Positions 1-7,542 of a stretch of DNA of 64,000 nucleotides are shown piece after piece. The stretch is from Clostridia bacterium (GTDB lineage: Bacteria; Bacillota; Clostridia; Oscillospirales; Acutalibacteraceae): assembly GCA_017625435.1 (NCBI GenBank), contig JAGAKX010000033.1, positions 1 through 64,000 of the forward strand, read 5' to 3'. The notes beneath the pieces were generated by a model. The model searched no databases and was not told the origin of the DNA. It saw nothing but the letters and a program-made list of their open reading frames with translations. A program made the position numbers and the translations under genes. The first letter of the stretch is position 1. Each line of letters begins with the position of its first letter.

Positions 1-1240
1 GATAACCGATAACTCTTGTTCTTATTGAGTCGTTACAGAAAAATCTGTTGGCTACATTGTGATTCGTTTGGGCACTGCAATAATAAGTCAGGAGATTATC
101 AACATTTCCGAGGAATTTATCTATATGGTCGGTTGCAGGTATGGGATTTGTAACTATTTTCTTTTTATAAAAGGAGTAATCCGAAAGTGCGTCTATAATT
201 TTATAGCCTTCAAAAAGACTGTGAATATGCCCGGAGGCTTTTTTATAAGTACGGAGCATTGAGGCATTGGGCTCATCGCTTACGTGGATAAATACCTTGT
301 TTTTGAGATTTCTTTCTTCAAGATATTTCTTAAGCTCAACTGAAAGAGCTGCTAAGAAATCTTTATACCTGCGTGAGCCTGCGCGTGTTTTCCAGCCGAA
401 AATCTTCTTATAGGTGCCGTCAACCGTTGCCATAATTTTCGGGGGATGCTTTGCACCCCATTGCGTGTAAAAATGGGCGAGCTCAAAATATTCAATTCCG
501 CAGCGGTGAGCCATTTCAATCCATCGGGTCAGCTTGTCAAAGTTAAAGGAATATTCGCCGTTTTCTACTGTTATATCAATAAGCTGAACGGTGGGTCTTT
601 CCTTGCCCTTTTGGGTATCAAGCGGAGGCGTAAAAATTGGCGTGAGAACACAGCTCATTCCGTACTCTGCTGCGGTTTTAAGAAAGTTTTCCGTAACTCT
701 CCAGTATTCGTCAGAGAAAGCCTCGAATTTATAATAAGACATCAGGCAGTCTGTGTGGAACCAGCAGGTATAAACAAAATCTCTGAAATCAAGCTCGGCA
801 TCAATAATTTCAATATCAATACCGGCTTTCCTTCCGCCGACAGTAAAGTCTATTCTGTGTTTACCTGCATTATTATGCACAGCGTCAACCTCGAGCCAGA
901 GGACGGTAATGCCCTTTCTGACATTTACCGTGCCGTCTGACGGCAAAAGCAAATCGGGGTAATATCCGCTTTCGCTGAATCTGTAATAATCGTCGGCACC
1001 CTTTTTCCACATAGGGAAATCAGATTTAATATGCTCAACTGTATAGATACGGATGTCTTTAACCGTGCCTTCATAAATTAAATCCACGCTGCACTCTTCC
1101 GAAGCTTCAATTGCAAGCTGAAAGGACTTCTTTTCATTTTTAAGCATAGAAAAGCCTTTATATCCGTCCGTCGGCATTTTATCTCTGTCATAGATTTTTT
1201 CAAGAGAAGATAAGATTTTAATTTCTTTTATTTTGTCCAT
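1..1240 (-). CDS. DUF4091 / GH123-like glycan-active protein (partial, 3' end off window)
   Basis: The frame is open from an ATG at 1240 to the left edge, so the C-terminus is missing. It starts MDKIKEIKILSSLEKIYDRD. The N-terminal third looks like a beta-sandwich, followed by a region with EYFELAHFYTQWGAKHPP and FIHVSDEPN. The last visible part reads LLTYYCSAQTNHNVANRF, typical of the DUF4091 / glycoside hydrolase 123-type catalytic region. GH123 enzymes release beta-N-acetylgalactosamine; the exact substrate here is not shown. No signal peptide is seen, so it probably acts in the cytoplasm. It is the third gene of a minus-strand operon with a GH35 beta-galactosidase and a NahK-like kinase (41-nt gap to the kinase), which supports intracellular breakdown of GalNAc- or galactose-containing oligosaccharides. 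Family call fairly secure; substrate inferred. Confidence 0.72.
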   Translation of the reverse strand, partial: MDKIKEIKILSSLEKIYDRDKMPTDGYKGFSMLKNEKKSFQLAIEASEECSVDLIYEGTVKDIRIYTVEHIKSDFPMWKKGADDYYRFSESGYYPDLLLPSDGTVNVRKGITVLWLEVDAVHNNAGKHRIDFTVGGRKAGIDIEIIDAELDFRDFVYTCWFHTDCLMSYYKFEAFSDEYWRVTENFLKTAAEYGMSCVLTPIFTPPLDTQKGKERPTVQLIDITVENGEYSFNFDKLTRWIEMAHRCGIEYFELAHFYTQWGAKHPPKIMATVDGTYKKIFGWKTRAGSRRYKDFLAALSVELKKYLEERNLKNKVFIHVSDEPNASMLRTYKKASGHIHSLFEGYKIIDALSDYSFYKKKIVTNPIPATDHIDKFLGNVDNLLTYYCSAQTNHNVANRFFCNDSIRTRVIGY

Positions 1241-1281
1241 AATCTCACCCCGATGTAAACACTTATGAAAAGTTCCGTGAA

Positions 1282-2388
1282 TTATTTCTTATATTTTTCT
1301 TTGTACTTCAATACAATTGCGTTCATCTCATCCGTGTGAGCTTCCATATCAGCCACGAGTCTGAACTGATTTCTTGCTCTGACTATGTTGTGATCTGAAT
1401 AGGTTGTTCTGAAATAAACATCGCCTTCAAGGTAGTCTGTAAGGAACCGCATACCGCATTCAAAGGTCATAAGCTTTGCGCTGAAGGCAAGGTTTTCAAT
1501 TTCTGCATCCGTAAGACTTTCGGCTGTTTCACTTAAGAATCCGTCGGTGTAAGCCTCGAAAAGCTCAAGGTCAATACCAACCTTTGAAAGGTCAGCATCA
1601 TCTTCCTCTGTCATATTGGCTCCGGAGCGGATGCTGTCTCCGAAATCGTAAAGTGAAAGTCCGGGCATAATTGTATCAAGGTCAATTACACATATACCCT
1701 TATCGGTATTTATATCAAAAAGAACATTATTAAGCTTTGTGTCGTTATGTGTAACTCTGAGAGGCAAAACACCTGCTGAAATCAGGTCCGTAAGCTTGTG
1801 GGTATCAGCCTTGCGGTCAGTCACAAACCTGATTTCCTCTTCGCATTCTGCTTTTCTTCCTTTTATGTCTGCATCAACCGCTTTGAGGAAATTCTCATAT
1901 CTTGCAGGTGTATAATGGAAGTTTTTAATGGTTTCGTGCAGCGTTGCGGCGGGGTAGCCGTCAAGCAGCTTCATAAATCTGCCGAAGGAACGGCCTGCAT
2001 TTCTGAAGGTCTCGGCATCCTTGGGCTTATTGTAAGTCAGAGCCTCATCAACATAAATATACATTCTCCATGCGCCGTTATTTTCGTCCGTAAAGAAAAA
2101 TTTGCCGTTGCTGCAGGAGAGGAAGTTGAGGTTTTCTCTTTTGTAATCGCCGCCTGCTTTTTTGATTTTTTCTGTGATATACTTTGTGACGCCGACGATA
2201 TTTTCCATAAGCTCATCAGGATTCTTAAACACAAAGGTGTTTATTTTCTGAAGTATGTACTTCTCTTTTTTGTCGGTTTCCACAAGATATGTAGCGTTGA
2301 TAAGACCTGCTGTAATCTGATTTATATTCTCAATGCTTCCGTCTCTGCCGAATGCCTCAAATGCGGTTTTTATTTCATTGCTTATCAT
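1282..2388 (-). CDS. Phosphotransferase-family kinase, N-acetylhexosamine 1-kinase (NahK)-like
   Basis: A 368-residue protein of the aminoglycoside-phosphotransferase fold. The catalytic loop is VTHNDTKLNNVLFD (about residues 212-225, with the HND aspartate and the following Asn), and the metal-binding segment is VIDLDTIMPG (about 234-243). These motifs and the length match the NahK/LnpB branch that phosphorylates GalNAc or GlcNAc at C1 in galacto-N-biose/lacto-N-biose pathways. Some databases mislabel this branch as mucin desulfatase. It sits 13 nt after the GH35 gene and before a GH123-like gene, which fits a route that frees an amino sugar and then phosphorylates it. No GNB/LNB phosphorylase is visible in the window, so the pathway is incomplete here. 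Family confident; substrate inferred. Confidence 0.75.
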   Translation of the reverse strand: MISNEIKTAFEAFGRDGSIENINQITAGLINATYLVETDKKEKYILQKINTFVFKNPDELMENIVGVTKYITEKIKKAGGDYKRENLNFLSCSNGKFFFTDENNGAWRMYIYVDEALTYNKPKDAETFRNAGRSFGRFMKLLDGYPAATLHETIKNFHYTPARYENFLKAVDADIKGRKAECEEEIRFVTDRKADTHKLTDLISAGVLPLRVTHNDTKLNNVLFDINTDKGICVIDLDTIMPGLSLYDFGDSIRSGANMTEEDDADLSKVGIDLELFEAYTDGFLSETAESLTDAEIENLAFSAKLMTFECGMRFLTDYLEGDVYFRTTYSDHNIVRARNQFRLVADMEAHTDEMNAIVLKYKEKYKK

Positions 2389-2401
2389 TTTTGTTCTCCT
2401 T

Positions 2402-4168
2402 TTATCCTAACATAGGTTTTGAGCCGATGGATATTTCAGGTGTTTTATATTTTTCAATTTCAAAAATTATAATCTCATTTTCATCCTTAAGAATTGCTCC
2501 CGGCAGATACAAAGCTTTCTGCGGACCGATGTTCCAGTATCTGCCGAGGTTAAAGCCGTTGACAAAAATATAACCCTTTGTAAAGCCGTCCGTATTAACA
2601 AAGCATTCGCCCTTGCCGGCTCTGAAGGTTCCCTTCAGAAATACAGGTCCGTTTTTGTTTTCTTCTCTGAGATTTTCAAACTTAAGGTTTTCGAGATTAT
2701 CTAAAGGTATTGTATAAACATCGAAATCAGTCAGCACCTGGTTTGCGAAATGAATATCAGAAATACCCTTACGGTCATAAAGCTCTTTACCGTAGTTTAC
2801 TCTGCCCATTCCCTCAACAAGAACGCCTATTTCACTTTCGGAATCTGTGCCCTTAACGAAAAGCTGTTTTTTCAGTTTTATTTTATTGAGCAGAGATTTT
2901 TCCTTGCATCTGTTTATTGTTGCAATTTTTTTCTTTTCATAATAAACGTGTGCATAATCGTGAACATCGTCAATTGAAAGAAATCCTGCATCGTAATTGC
3001 CTTTAAGCTTTGTTACATAATAAATCAGCCCGAAGTTCTGTCCGTAGGCCTCCATGCTTCTCGGAAGCGGTGAATAATGCTTCTGAGCTATATTATCAAG
3101 ATTATCAAATAAATCTGCAGATTCTGTAAGCTTTACCGTGCCGATATTCTGCATTTCGGGTGGTGCAGGCAGCTTTTCCATAGGAATATTCTGTTTTTCA
3201 CAGAGAAGCTTTCTTATTTTGTGATATGTATCGGTATAATCGCCCCATTCGGTAAGAGGGGCACAGTAATCATAGCTTGTAACGGTAGGCTCATAGCCCT
3301 TCTGGTGATTTGCACCTGCCGTAAAACCGAAGTTGGTTCCGCCTAAGAACATATATATGTTGAAGGAAGCATCCTGATTGAGGAATTCCCGGAGCTCGGG
3401 GATTAAATTATCTGCTTTTCTGGTGTGATGTTTTTCACCCCAATGGTCAAACCAACCGCACCAGAATTCCGTACACATTTTCGGAATATCTCCGTAGGGC
3501 TTAAGAGCGTTGAATGCATCCGAAGCACGTGAGCCGAAGTTGAGTGTAGGCAGCACACCGTCAATTGTTCCGCCCGAAAGCATATTGCACCATGTACCGT
3601 CAGAGGTGAACTTCAGCACATCTGCGCCGAGCTCGTCATACATATTGCAGAGAGCTCTGAGGTACTTCTTATCGTTGGAATAGCTTCCGTATTCATTTTC
3701 AACCTGCATTGCGATAATGTTGCCGCCGTTTGTGATAAAGTGCGGCTTCAGGATTGATATAAGCTTTTCAAGATAATCTCTTACGTGACCGAGGTAAGCT
3801 TCATTGTTGCAGCGAAGCTCGATATTCTTATCCTTTAAAAGCCATGCAGGAAAACCTCCGAAGTCCCATTCTGCACAGATGTAAGGCCCGGGTCTTACGA
3901 TTGCGTACAAGCCGAGCTTACCTGCTGTTTTAATAAACCTTTCAATATCAAGCATACCGCTGAAATCAAATTCGCCCTTCTTCGGCTCATGAAGATTCCA
4001 GCATACATAGGTTTCAACGGTGTTGAAGCCTGCGAGCTTCAGCTTGAGAAGCCTGTCCTCCCAATATTCGGGAAGAGTACGGAAGTAGTGTATAGCTCCC
4101 GAATAAATTTTAACGGGCTTGTCGTTAAGATAAAAGTCGGTGCCTTTGATGTTGAATGAATCTGCCAT
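2402..4168 (-). CDS. Glycoside hydrolase family 35 beta-galactosidase
   Basis: A 588-residue GH35 enzyme. The start was set at the ATG at 4168 (MADSFNIKG), which has AGGAAG about 6 nt upstream; a longer frame to 4228 has no good ribosome site. Visible motifs are YSGAIHYFR near residue 22, RPGPYICAEWDFGGFPAW near 91-108, the acid/base segment QVENEYGSY near 155-162, and the nucleophile segment CTEFWCGWFDHWG near 231-243. The C-terminal third has the beta-sandwich segments usual for the family (GFNLGRYWNIGPQ, LYLPG). It removes terminal beta-galactose, probably inside the cell since no signal peptide is visible. It is first in an operon with a NahK-like kinase and a GH123-like protein. Confidence 0.92.
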   Translation of the reverse strand: MADSFNIKGTDFYLNDKPVKIYSGAIHYFRTLPEYWEDRLLKLKLAGFNTVETYVCWNLHEPKKGEFDFSGMLDIERFIKTAGKLGLYAIVRPGPYICAEWDFGGFPAWLLKDKNIELRCNNEAYLGHVRDYLEKLISILKPHFITNGGNIIAMQVENEYGSYSNDKKYLRALCNMYDELGADVLKFTSDGTWCNMLSGGTIDGVLPTLNFGSRASDAFNALKPYGDIPKMCTEFWCGWFDHWGEKHHTRKADNLIPELREFLNQDASFNIYMFLGGTNFGFTAGANHQKGYEPTVTSYDYCAPLTEWGDYTDTYHKIRKLLCEKQNIPMEKLPAPPEMQNIGTVKLTESADLFDNLDNIAQKHYSPLPRSMEAYGQNFGLIYYVTKLKGNYDAGFLSIDDVHDYAHVYYEKKKIATINRCKEKSLLNKIKLKKQLFVKGTDSESEIGVLVEGMGRVNYGKELYDRKGISDIHFANQVLTDFDVYTIPLDNLENLKFENLREENKNGPVFLKGTFRAGKGECFVNTDGFTKGYIFVNGFNLGRYWNIGPQKALYLPGAILKDENEIIIFEIEKYKTPEISIGSKPMLG

Positions 4169-4256
4169 TTTTATCTTCCTTACTGTGTATTTGTAACTGA
4201 TTATAACAAAAAACGTGACAATATTCAATAAATATCCTGTAATAAAATGTAATTGA

Positions 4257-4409
4257 GCTTTTTTTTCTGTTATTTCACTTGCCGTTTGCGTGCTTGTCTC
4301 CTTTGTATGTATGTCCCTTCTGATGATAAGAAGCGTTAAGGGGACAGCAGGAAAAATTGCCGCTTCGGTTTTATGTGCTTTAATGACGGCTTTTATTCTC
4401 TATGTTTAA
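4257..4409 (+). pseudogene. Remnant of the C-terminus of a membrane protein
   Basis: Fifty codons without a stop follow a TGA at 4254 and end in TAA at 4407-4409. They encode two hydrophobic stretches (SVISLAVCVLVSFVCMSLL, then KIAASVLCALMTAFILYV) around the basic linker MIRSVKGTAG. There is no plausible start codon or ribosome site. I read it as the 3' tail of a deleted integral-membrane gene; the family cannot be named. The rest of 4169-4478 is AT-rich with no other signal seen. Confidence 0.35.
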
Positions 4410-4478
4410 CTCTGTTGAATATGAAATCAAATAATGTTCTGAACAAGTATTATTAATATATACTTACAGCAAAAAGTA

Positions 4479-4505
4479 GGGGAGAGGCTTATATTGCCTC
4501 TCCCT
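4479..4505 (-). terminator. Intrinsic terminator of the small membrane-protein gene
   Basis: Perfect inverted repeat GGGAGAGGC / GCCTCTCCC (4480-4488 and 4496-4504) with a 7-nt loop. On the minus strand it is followed by CCTACTTTTTGC. It lies 23 nt after the stop of the minus-strand gene ending at 4528. Confidence 0.75.
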
Positions 4506-4527
4506 TAATGTCTTTTTGCTTTTCCCT

Positions 4528-4929
4528 TTATTGCTTGGAAAATTGTGCAATTGCTTTCTTTGCTACTTTACATAATTGAAAATAGTGACCGGGTTTTGCA
4601 AATTGTTCTGATTTGCCGCGTTTGTTATACGCTATAATTTCAATTGAAGGCAATAAATAACGAGAGGTCTTTTTTAATTCCGCAATATCCTCCCATTCAT
4701 ATTTCCAAAGTTGATTTTTTGATTTTTGACATAATATGCCAGTTTCATCAATAATAATAATTTCGCTGTGCATTTTAGGGTTTATTGTGATCAAAAATAC
4801 AAATGGGAAAGCACACAAAAGTGATATCCAGACATCTAAAAAAAAGCCACAGACTATACATAATATTGCCATAATAATATAAAAAATTTGGCCTTGGTAA
4901 AACAACAAAGAATTTTTTCTGAAAACCAT
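4528..4929 (-). CDS. Small two-helix membrane protein, YcxB/PH-like C-terminus
   Basis: A 133-residue protein. Residues 1-17 are polar, two closely spaced hydrophobic helices span about 18-50 (FYIIMAILCIVCGFFLDV, then SLLCAFPFVFLITI), and a cytosolic domain of about 80 residues follows (EIIIIDETGILCQ, WEDIAELKKTS, IEIIAYNKRGK). That layout resembles YcxB-like or bacterial PH-like membrane proteins. The ATG at 4929 has only a weak GGGG upstream. The mRNA leader carries a scrap of RHS repeat, so the gene may once have been an immunity gene of an RHS toxin; this is inference. Own promoter at 5008-5036 and own terminator at 4479-4505, so it is monocistronic. Confidence 0.55.
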   Translation of the reverse strand: MVFRKNSLLFYQGQIFYIIMAILCIVCGFFLDVWISLLCAFPFVFLITINPKMHSEIIIIDETGILCQKSKNQLWKYEWEDIAELKKTSRYLLPSIEIIAYNKRGKSEQFAKPGHYFQLCKVAKKAIAQFSKQ

Positions 4930-4954
4930 ACGATACCCCTGTCTTATGTCTTAT

Positions 4955-5002
4955 GCCTATGCTGTCGTAGGTGATAGCCTGCCCGTTATAATTTACGAGC
5001 AA
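4955..5002 (-). pseudogene. RHS/YD-repeat remnant
   Basis: Sixteen codons on the minus strand read LLVNYNGQAITYDSIG, the usual wording of a clostridial RHS/wall-associated repeat (normally continuing YDSIGNP). The match stops at once, and the frame runs on into unrelated sequence containing a short direct repeat (ATAAGACATAAGACA). A promoter lies directly upstream, so this scrap is now in or near the leader of the small membrane-protein gene. Confidence 0.5.
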
Positions 5003-5007
5003 ATATT

Positions 5008-5036
5008 ATTATAACCTTTCTTTATGTAAATTGCAA
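5008..5036 (-). promoter_or_regulatory. Sigma-A-type promoter, minus strand
   Basis: On the minus strand, TTGCAA (5031-5036), a 17-nt spacer, then a perfect TATAAT (5008-5013). The predicted start is near 5000, serving the gene at 4528-4929. It is divergent from the promoter at 5061-5089. Confidence 0.6.
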
Positions 5037-5060
5037 ATATTTTCCCATTTTGTATTAGTA

Positions 5061-5089
5061 TTGAATTTATTAAAAGAATGTGGTAAAAT
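5061..5089 (+). promoter_or_regulatory. Sigma-A-type promoter of the acyltransferase gene
   Basis: TTGAAT (5061-5066), a 17-nt spacer, TAAAAT (5084-5089), about 50 nt before the acyltransferase start. Confidence 0.55.
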
Positions 5090-5137
5090 GTATATGATTA
5101 TAGCAAAAAAAAGAGAGAAAGGGCATAGATTCTTCTT

Positions 5138-6451
5138 ATGAAATACAAGAAAATCGGAAACCGTATATGGCAGGGCCCTCCTGCAACTAAAAAGTTCGAT
5201 ATGGAGGAGAAGCCTCACGGACAGTGGCCAATTTTTATCGGTCCTATCTGGGCAGGAACGAAGCTCAGGAAGGACCTGCACCGTGTTAAGGCGAAAACTG
5301 TCGGCTCTTACGGTATAAAGCCTCCGTATATCCTTTTCTGCAATCACAATTGCTTTTATGATTTCTATATAATGACATCTCTTCTCATAGGTCACAGGGG
5401 ACATTTCCCCGGGGCTGTTGATGATTTTATCGGCAGGGAATGGATGGCAAGAAGAATCGGTATTTTCCCCACCCGTAAGTTCACTACCGATATGAATCTT
5501 GTGTTTGTTGCAAGAAAAGTATTGAAAAACGGTGAAATATACGGTCTTTACCCCGAAGCAAAGTATTCTCTTTGCGGTATTACCGAGACGATTCCCGATT
5601 CTGCAGGACAGCTTGTAAAGCTCTGCAGAGTGCCTGTTGTAACAATGAAAATGAAGGGACACCACATTTTTAATCCCTTCTGGAATCAGAAATCTCTCAG
5701 ATGGTTCCTGAAAACCGAGGTAGAGCACGGTCTTCTTATGTCTGCCGAAGAGGTAAAAGCCGCTACGGTTGAAGAAATCAATGAAAAGCTGAGAGCTGCC
5801 TTGGCTCACGATGACTGGAGATGGCAGAGCGAAAACAGAGTTGTTGTCAAAAAGAAAACACGTGCTGAAGGACTTCATAATGTTCTTTATAAATGTCCTA
5901 ATTGCGGCTGCGAAACAAAGATGTCAACCAAGGGTGCACAGATTTTCTGCGGTGAATGTGAAAAGAGCTGGACTCTTAACATCTACGGTGAGTTGGAAGC
6001 CGATAAGGGCGAGACCGAATTCAAATTCCCCTCCGATTGGTATAAGTGGGAACGTGAAGAGGTTAAAAAAGAGGTATACAGCGGTACTTACCGTACTGAA
6101 TGTGATGTTAAGGTCAATGACCTTCCCAATGCAAAGGGCTTTATTTATATGGGTAAGGGACATCTTGTGCACGATTATGACGGCTTTAAGGTAAAGGGAA
6201 TCCGTGACTATGACGGCGAAGAATTCTCTATGGATATTCCCGCTCTTCAGCAATATGCCTGCCATATAGAATACAAATACCGTTACGGCTGGAAGCGTGA
6301 CTGCATAAATCTCAATACCCTTGAGGATACCTGGTATATCTTCCCCGAGGATAAGGACGTAAAGGTAACAAAAATTGCCCTTGCAACGGAAGAAATCTTC
6401 AATAAACGCTATGCCGAAGAGGGCGTAAAAAAGAAAAACCGAATAAAATAA
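5138..6451 (+). CDS. PlsC-like lysophospholipid/glycerol acyltransferase with zinc ribbon
   Basis: A 437-residue protein. The N-terminal half carries the acyltransferase block I HX4D as NHNCFYDFY (about residues 69-77), and a block III variant LYPEAKYS near 142-149 instead of FPEGTRS. The second half is unusual for PlsC: it holds a zinc ribbon (CPNCGCETKMS...FCGECEKSW, about 250-280) and a beta-rich tail. The family transfers acyl groups to lysophosphatidic acid or related acceptors at the membrane; the acceptor here is unknown. The start ATG has AGAGAAAGGG about 14 nt upstream, a rather long spacing. It is transcribed alone, with its own promoter and terminator. Confidence 0.75.
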   Translation: MKYKKIGNRIWQGPPATKKFDMEEKPHGQWPIFIGPIWAGTKLRKDLHRVKAKTVGSYGIKPPYILFCNHNCFYDFYIMTSLLIGHRGHFPGAVDDFIGREWMARRIGIFPTRKFTTDMNLVFVARKVLKNGEIYGLYPEAKYSLCGITETIPDSAGQLVKLCRVPVVTMKMKGHHIFNPFWNQKSLRWFLKTEVEHGLLMSAEEVKAATVEEINEKLRAALAHDDWRWQSENRVVVKKKTRAEGLHNVLYKCPNCGCETKMSTKGAQIFCGECEKSWTLNIYGELEADKGETEFKFPSDWYKWEREEVKKEVYSGTYRTECDVKVNDLPNAKGFIYMGKGHLVHDYDGFKVKGIRDYDGEEFSMDIPALQQYACHIEYKYRYGWKRDCINLNTLEDTWYIFPEDKDVKVTKIALATEEIFNKRYAEEGVKKKNRIK

Positions 6452-6479
6452 TGTGACTGAAAAATAAATTTCCAAAAAA

Positions 6480-6510
6480 GCAACAGAATCTGTATTTCCT
6501 GTTGCTTTTT
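6480..6510 (+). terminator. Intrinsic terminator after the acyltransferase gene
   Basis: GCAACAG (6480-6486) pairs with CTGTTGC (6499-6505), then TTTTT. Confidence 0.75.
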
Positions 6511-6563
6511 ATATTGTACTGTGTTAAAGTAATGTTAAGAGAAAATAATAAAGGAGTATTTTT

Positions 6564-7475
6564 ATGAAAAAACTCATTGCAGTTGTTCTTACCATTGTGA
6601 TGGTATTTTCCCTCACAGCAAATGTTTATGCCGCAAGCATAACAGACAAGACAGATGAGCTTGTAGATACAATTACAGGCAACACACAGACAACACAGAA
6701 GGCACTTTTCAGCATAGCAGGGCTTACCCTGAAGCTTATCGGAAAGGCACAGCCCGTAATTATGAATTTTCTGCTTGACAGCGAAAACTGGGAAAAGGCT
6801 GCTGACATTATTATGAGCGTTGTCGTTAAGGTTTTTGACAAAATAACAGGTAACGGCGGCACCGAAAAGCCTGATGAGCCCGATGCGCCCGATTCCCCCG
6901 ATGAGCCTGGCGATCCCGACCTTCCCGAACTTCCTCAGCTTCCCGATTTCAGCGAGCTTCTTGCAAATCTTACCATCGGTGACATAGTTGAGCTTATAAG
7001 CAAGTATTTCTTTATAAATATTCAGGATATTCCTGCCGCATCCGATGATATCATCGCAAATGCAGAGTATAAATATGTTCTCAGCGAAGACGGCAAGGAA
7101 ACTGTGTTTATTGCCGTAAATATTGAAGAACACCCCGAGCTTCTCAACCGTTCTCTTCTTATGGAGGTAACAGAAAAGCTCTACAACGAGCAGAAGTCTC
7201 TTTATCCCGATATTGCAGATGAGGATATGATGTCATACGAGCACATTGCAGGTGAGCTTGCTCTTCACGCAATTCTCTATGCAGTTTCAAACGAGTATCT
7301 TTCCGTCACGGGCGAAACAGAGGGCACAATCTTTGACCTCTGGCAGAGAGCAAGAATTGCAGACCTCAACATCACAGAGGACAGAATTCCCGGTGAAATA
7401 ATCCTTATTGCAGGCACATACATTATGGGCGTCTTCATTATAGACCTTTATACAATATTCAATATTTTCAGATAA
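6564..7475 (+). CDS. Secreted protein of unknown function with Asp/Pro-rich linker
   Basis: A 303-residue protein with a clear signal peptide (MKKLIAVVLTIVMVFSLTANVYA), probably cut after about residue 24. Residues 100-125 are a low-complexity acidic/proline stretch (EKPDEPDAPDSPDEPGDPDL) separating an N-terminal helical part from a C-terminal domain of about 170 residues (NAEYKYVLSEDGKETVFIAV, EDMMSYEHIAGELALHA). The last 25 residues are hydrophobic (ILIAGTYIMGVFIIDLYTIF) and could touch the membrane. AAAGGAG lies 8 nt before the ATG. I recognise no family. Likely exported and either released or held by its C-terminus. Confidence 0.65.
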   Translation: MKKLIAVVLTIVMVFSLTANVYAASITDKTDELVDTITGNTQTTQKALFSIAGLTLKLIGKAQPVIMNFLLDSENWEKAADIIMSVVVKVFDKITGNGGTEKPDEPDAPDSPDEPGDPDLPELPQLPDFSELLANLTIGDIVELISKYFFINIQDIPAASDDIIANAEYKYVLSEDGKETVFIAVNIEEHPELLNRSLLMEVTEKLYNEQKSLYPDIADEDMMSYEHIAGELALHAILYAVSNEYLSVTGETEGTIFDLWQRARIADLNITEDRIPGEIILIAGTYIMGVFIIDLYTIFNIFR

Positions 7476-7493
7476 AACGAATAAATAAAATCA

Positions 7494-7530
7494 GGGACAG
7501 TTAAGATTTGCTCTTAACTGTCCCGTATTT
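7494..7530. terminator. Bidirectional terminator between convergent genes
   Basis: GGGACAGTTAAG (7494-7505) and CTTAACTGTCCC (7513-7524) form a 12-bp stem. A T-rich tail follows on the plus strand and a partial one on the minus strand. It serves the secreted-protein gene and cysS. Confidence 0.8.
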
Positions 7531-7542
7531 TTTGTTAGTTTT

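Noticed and set aside
446..940. 164-codon plus-strand frame
   Set aside because: Antisense to the DUF4091/GH123-like gene, with no ribosome site and no coding character.
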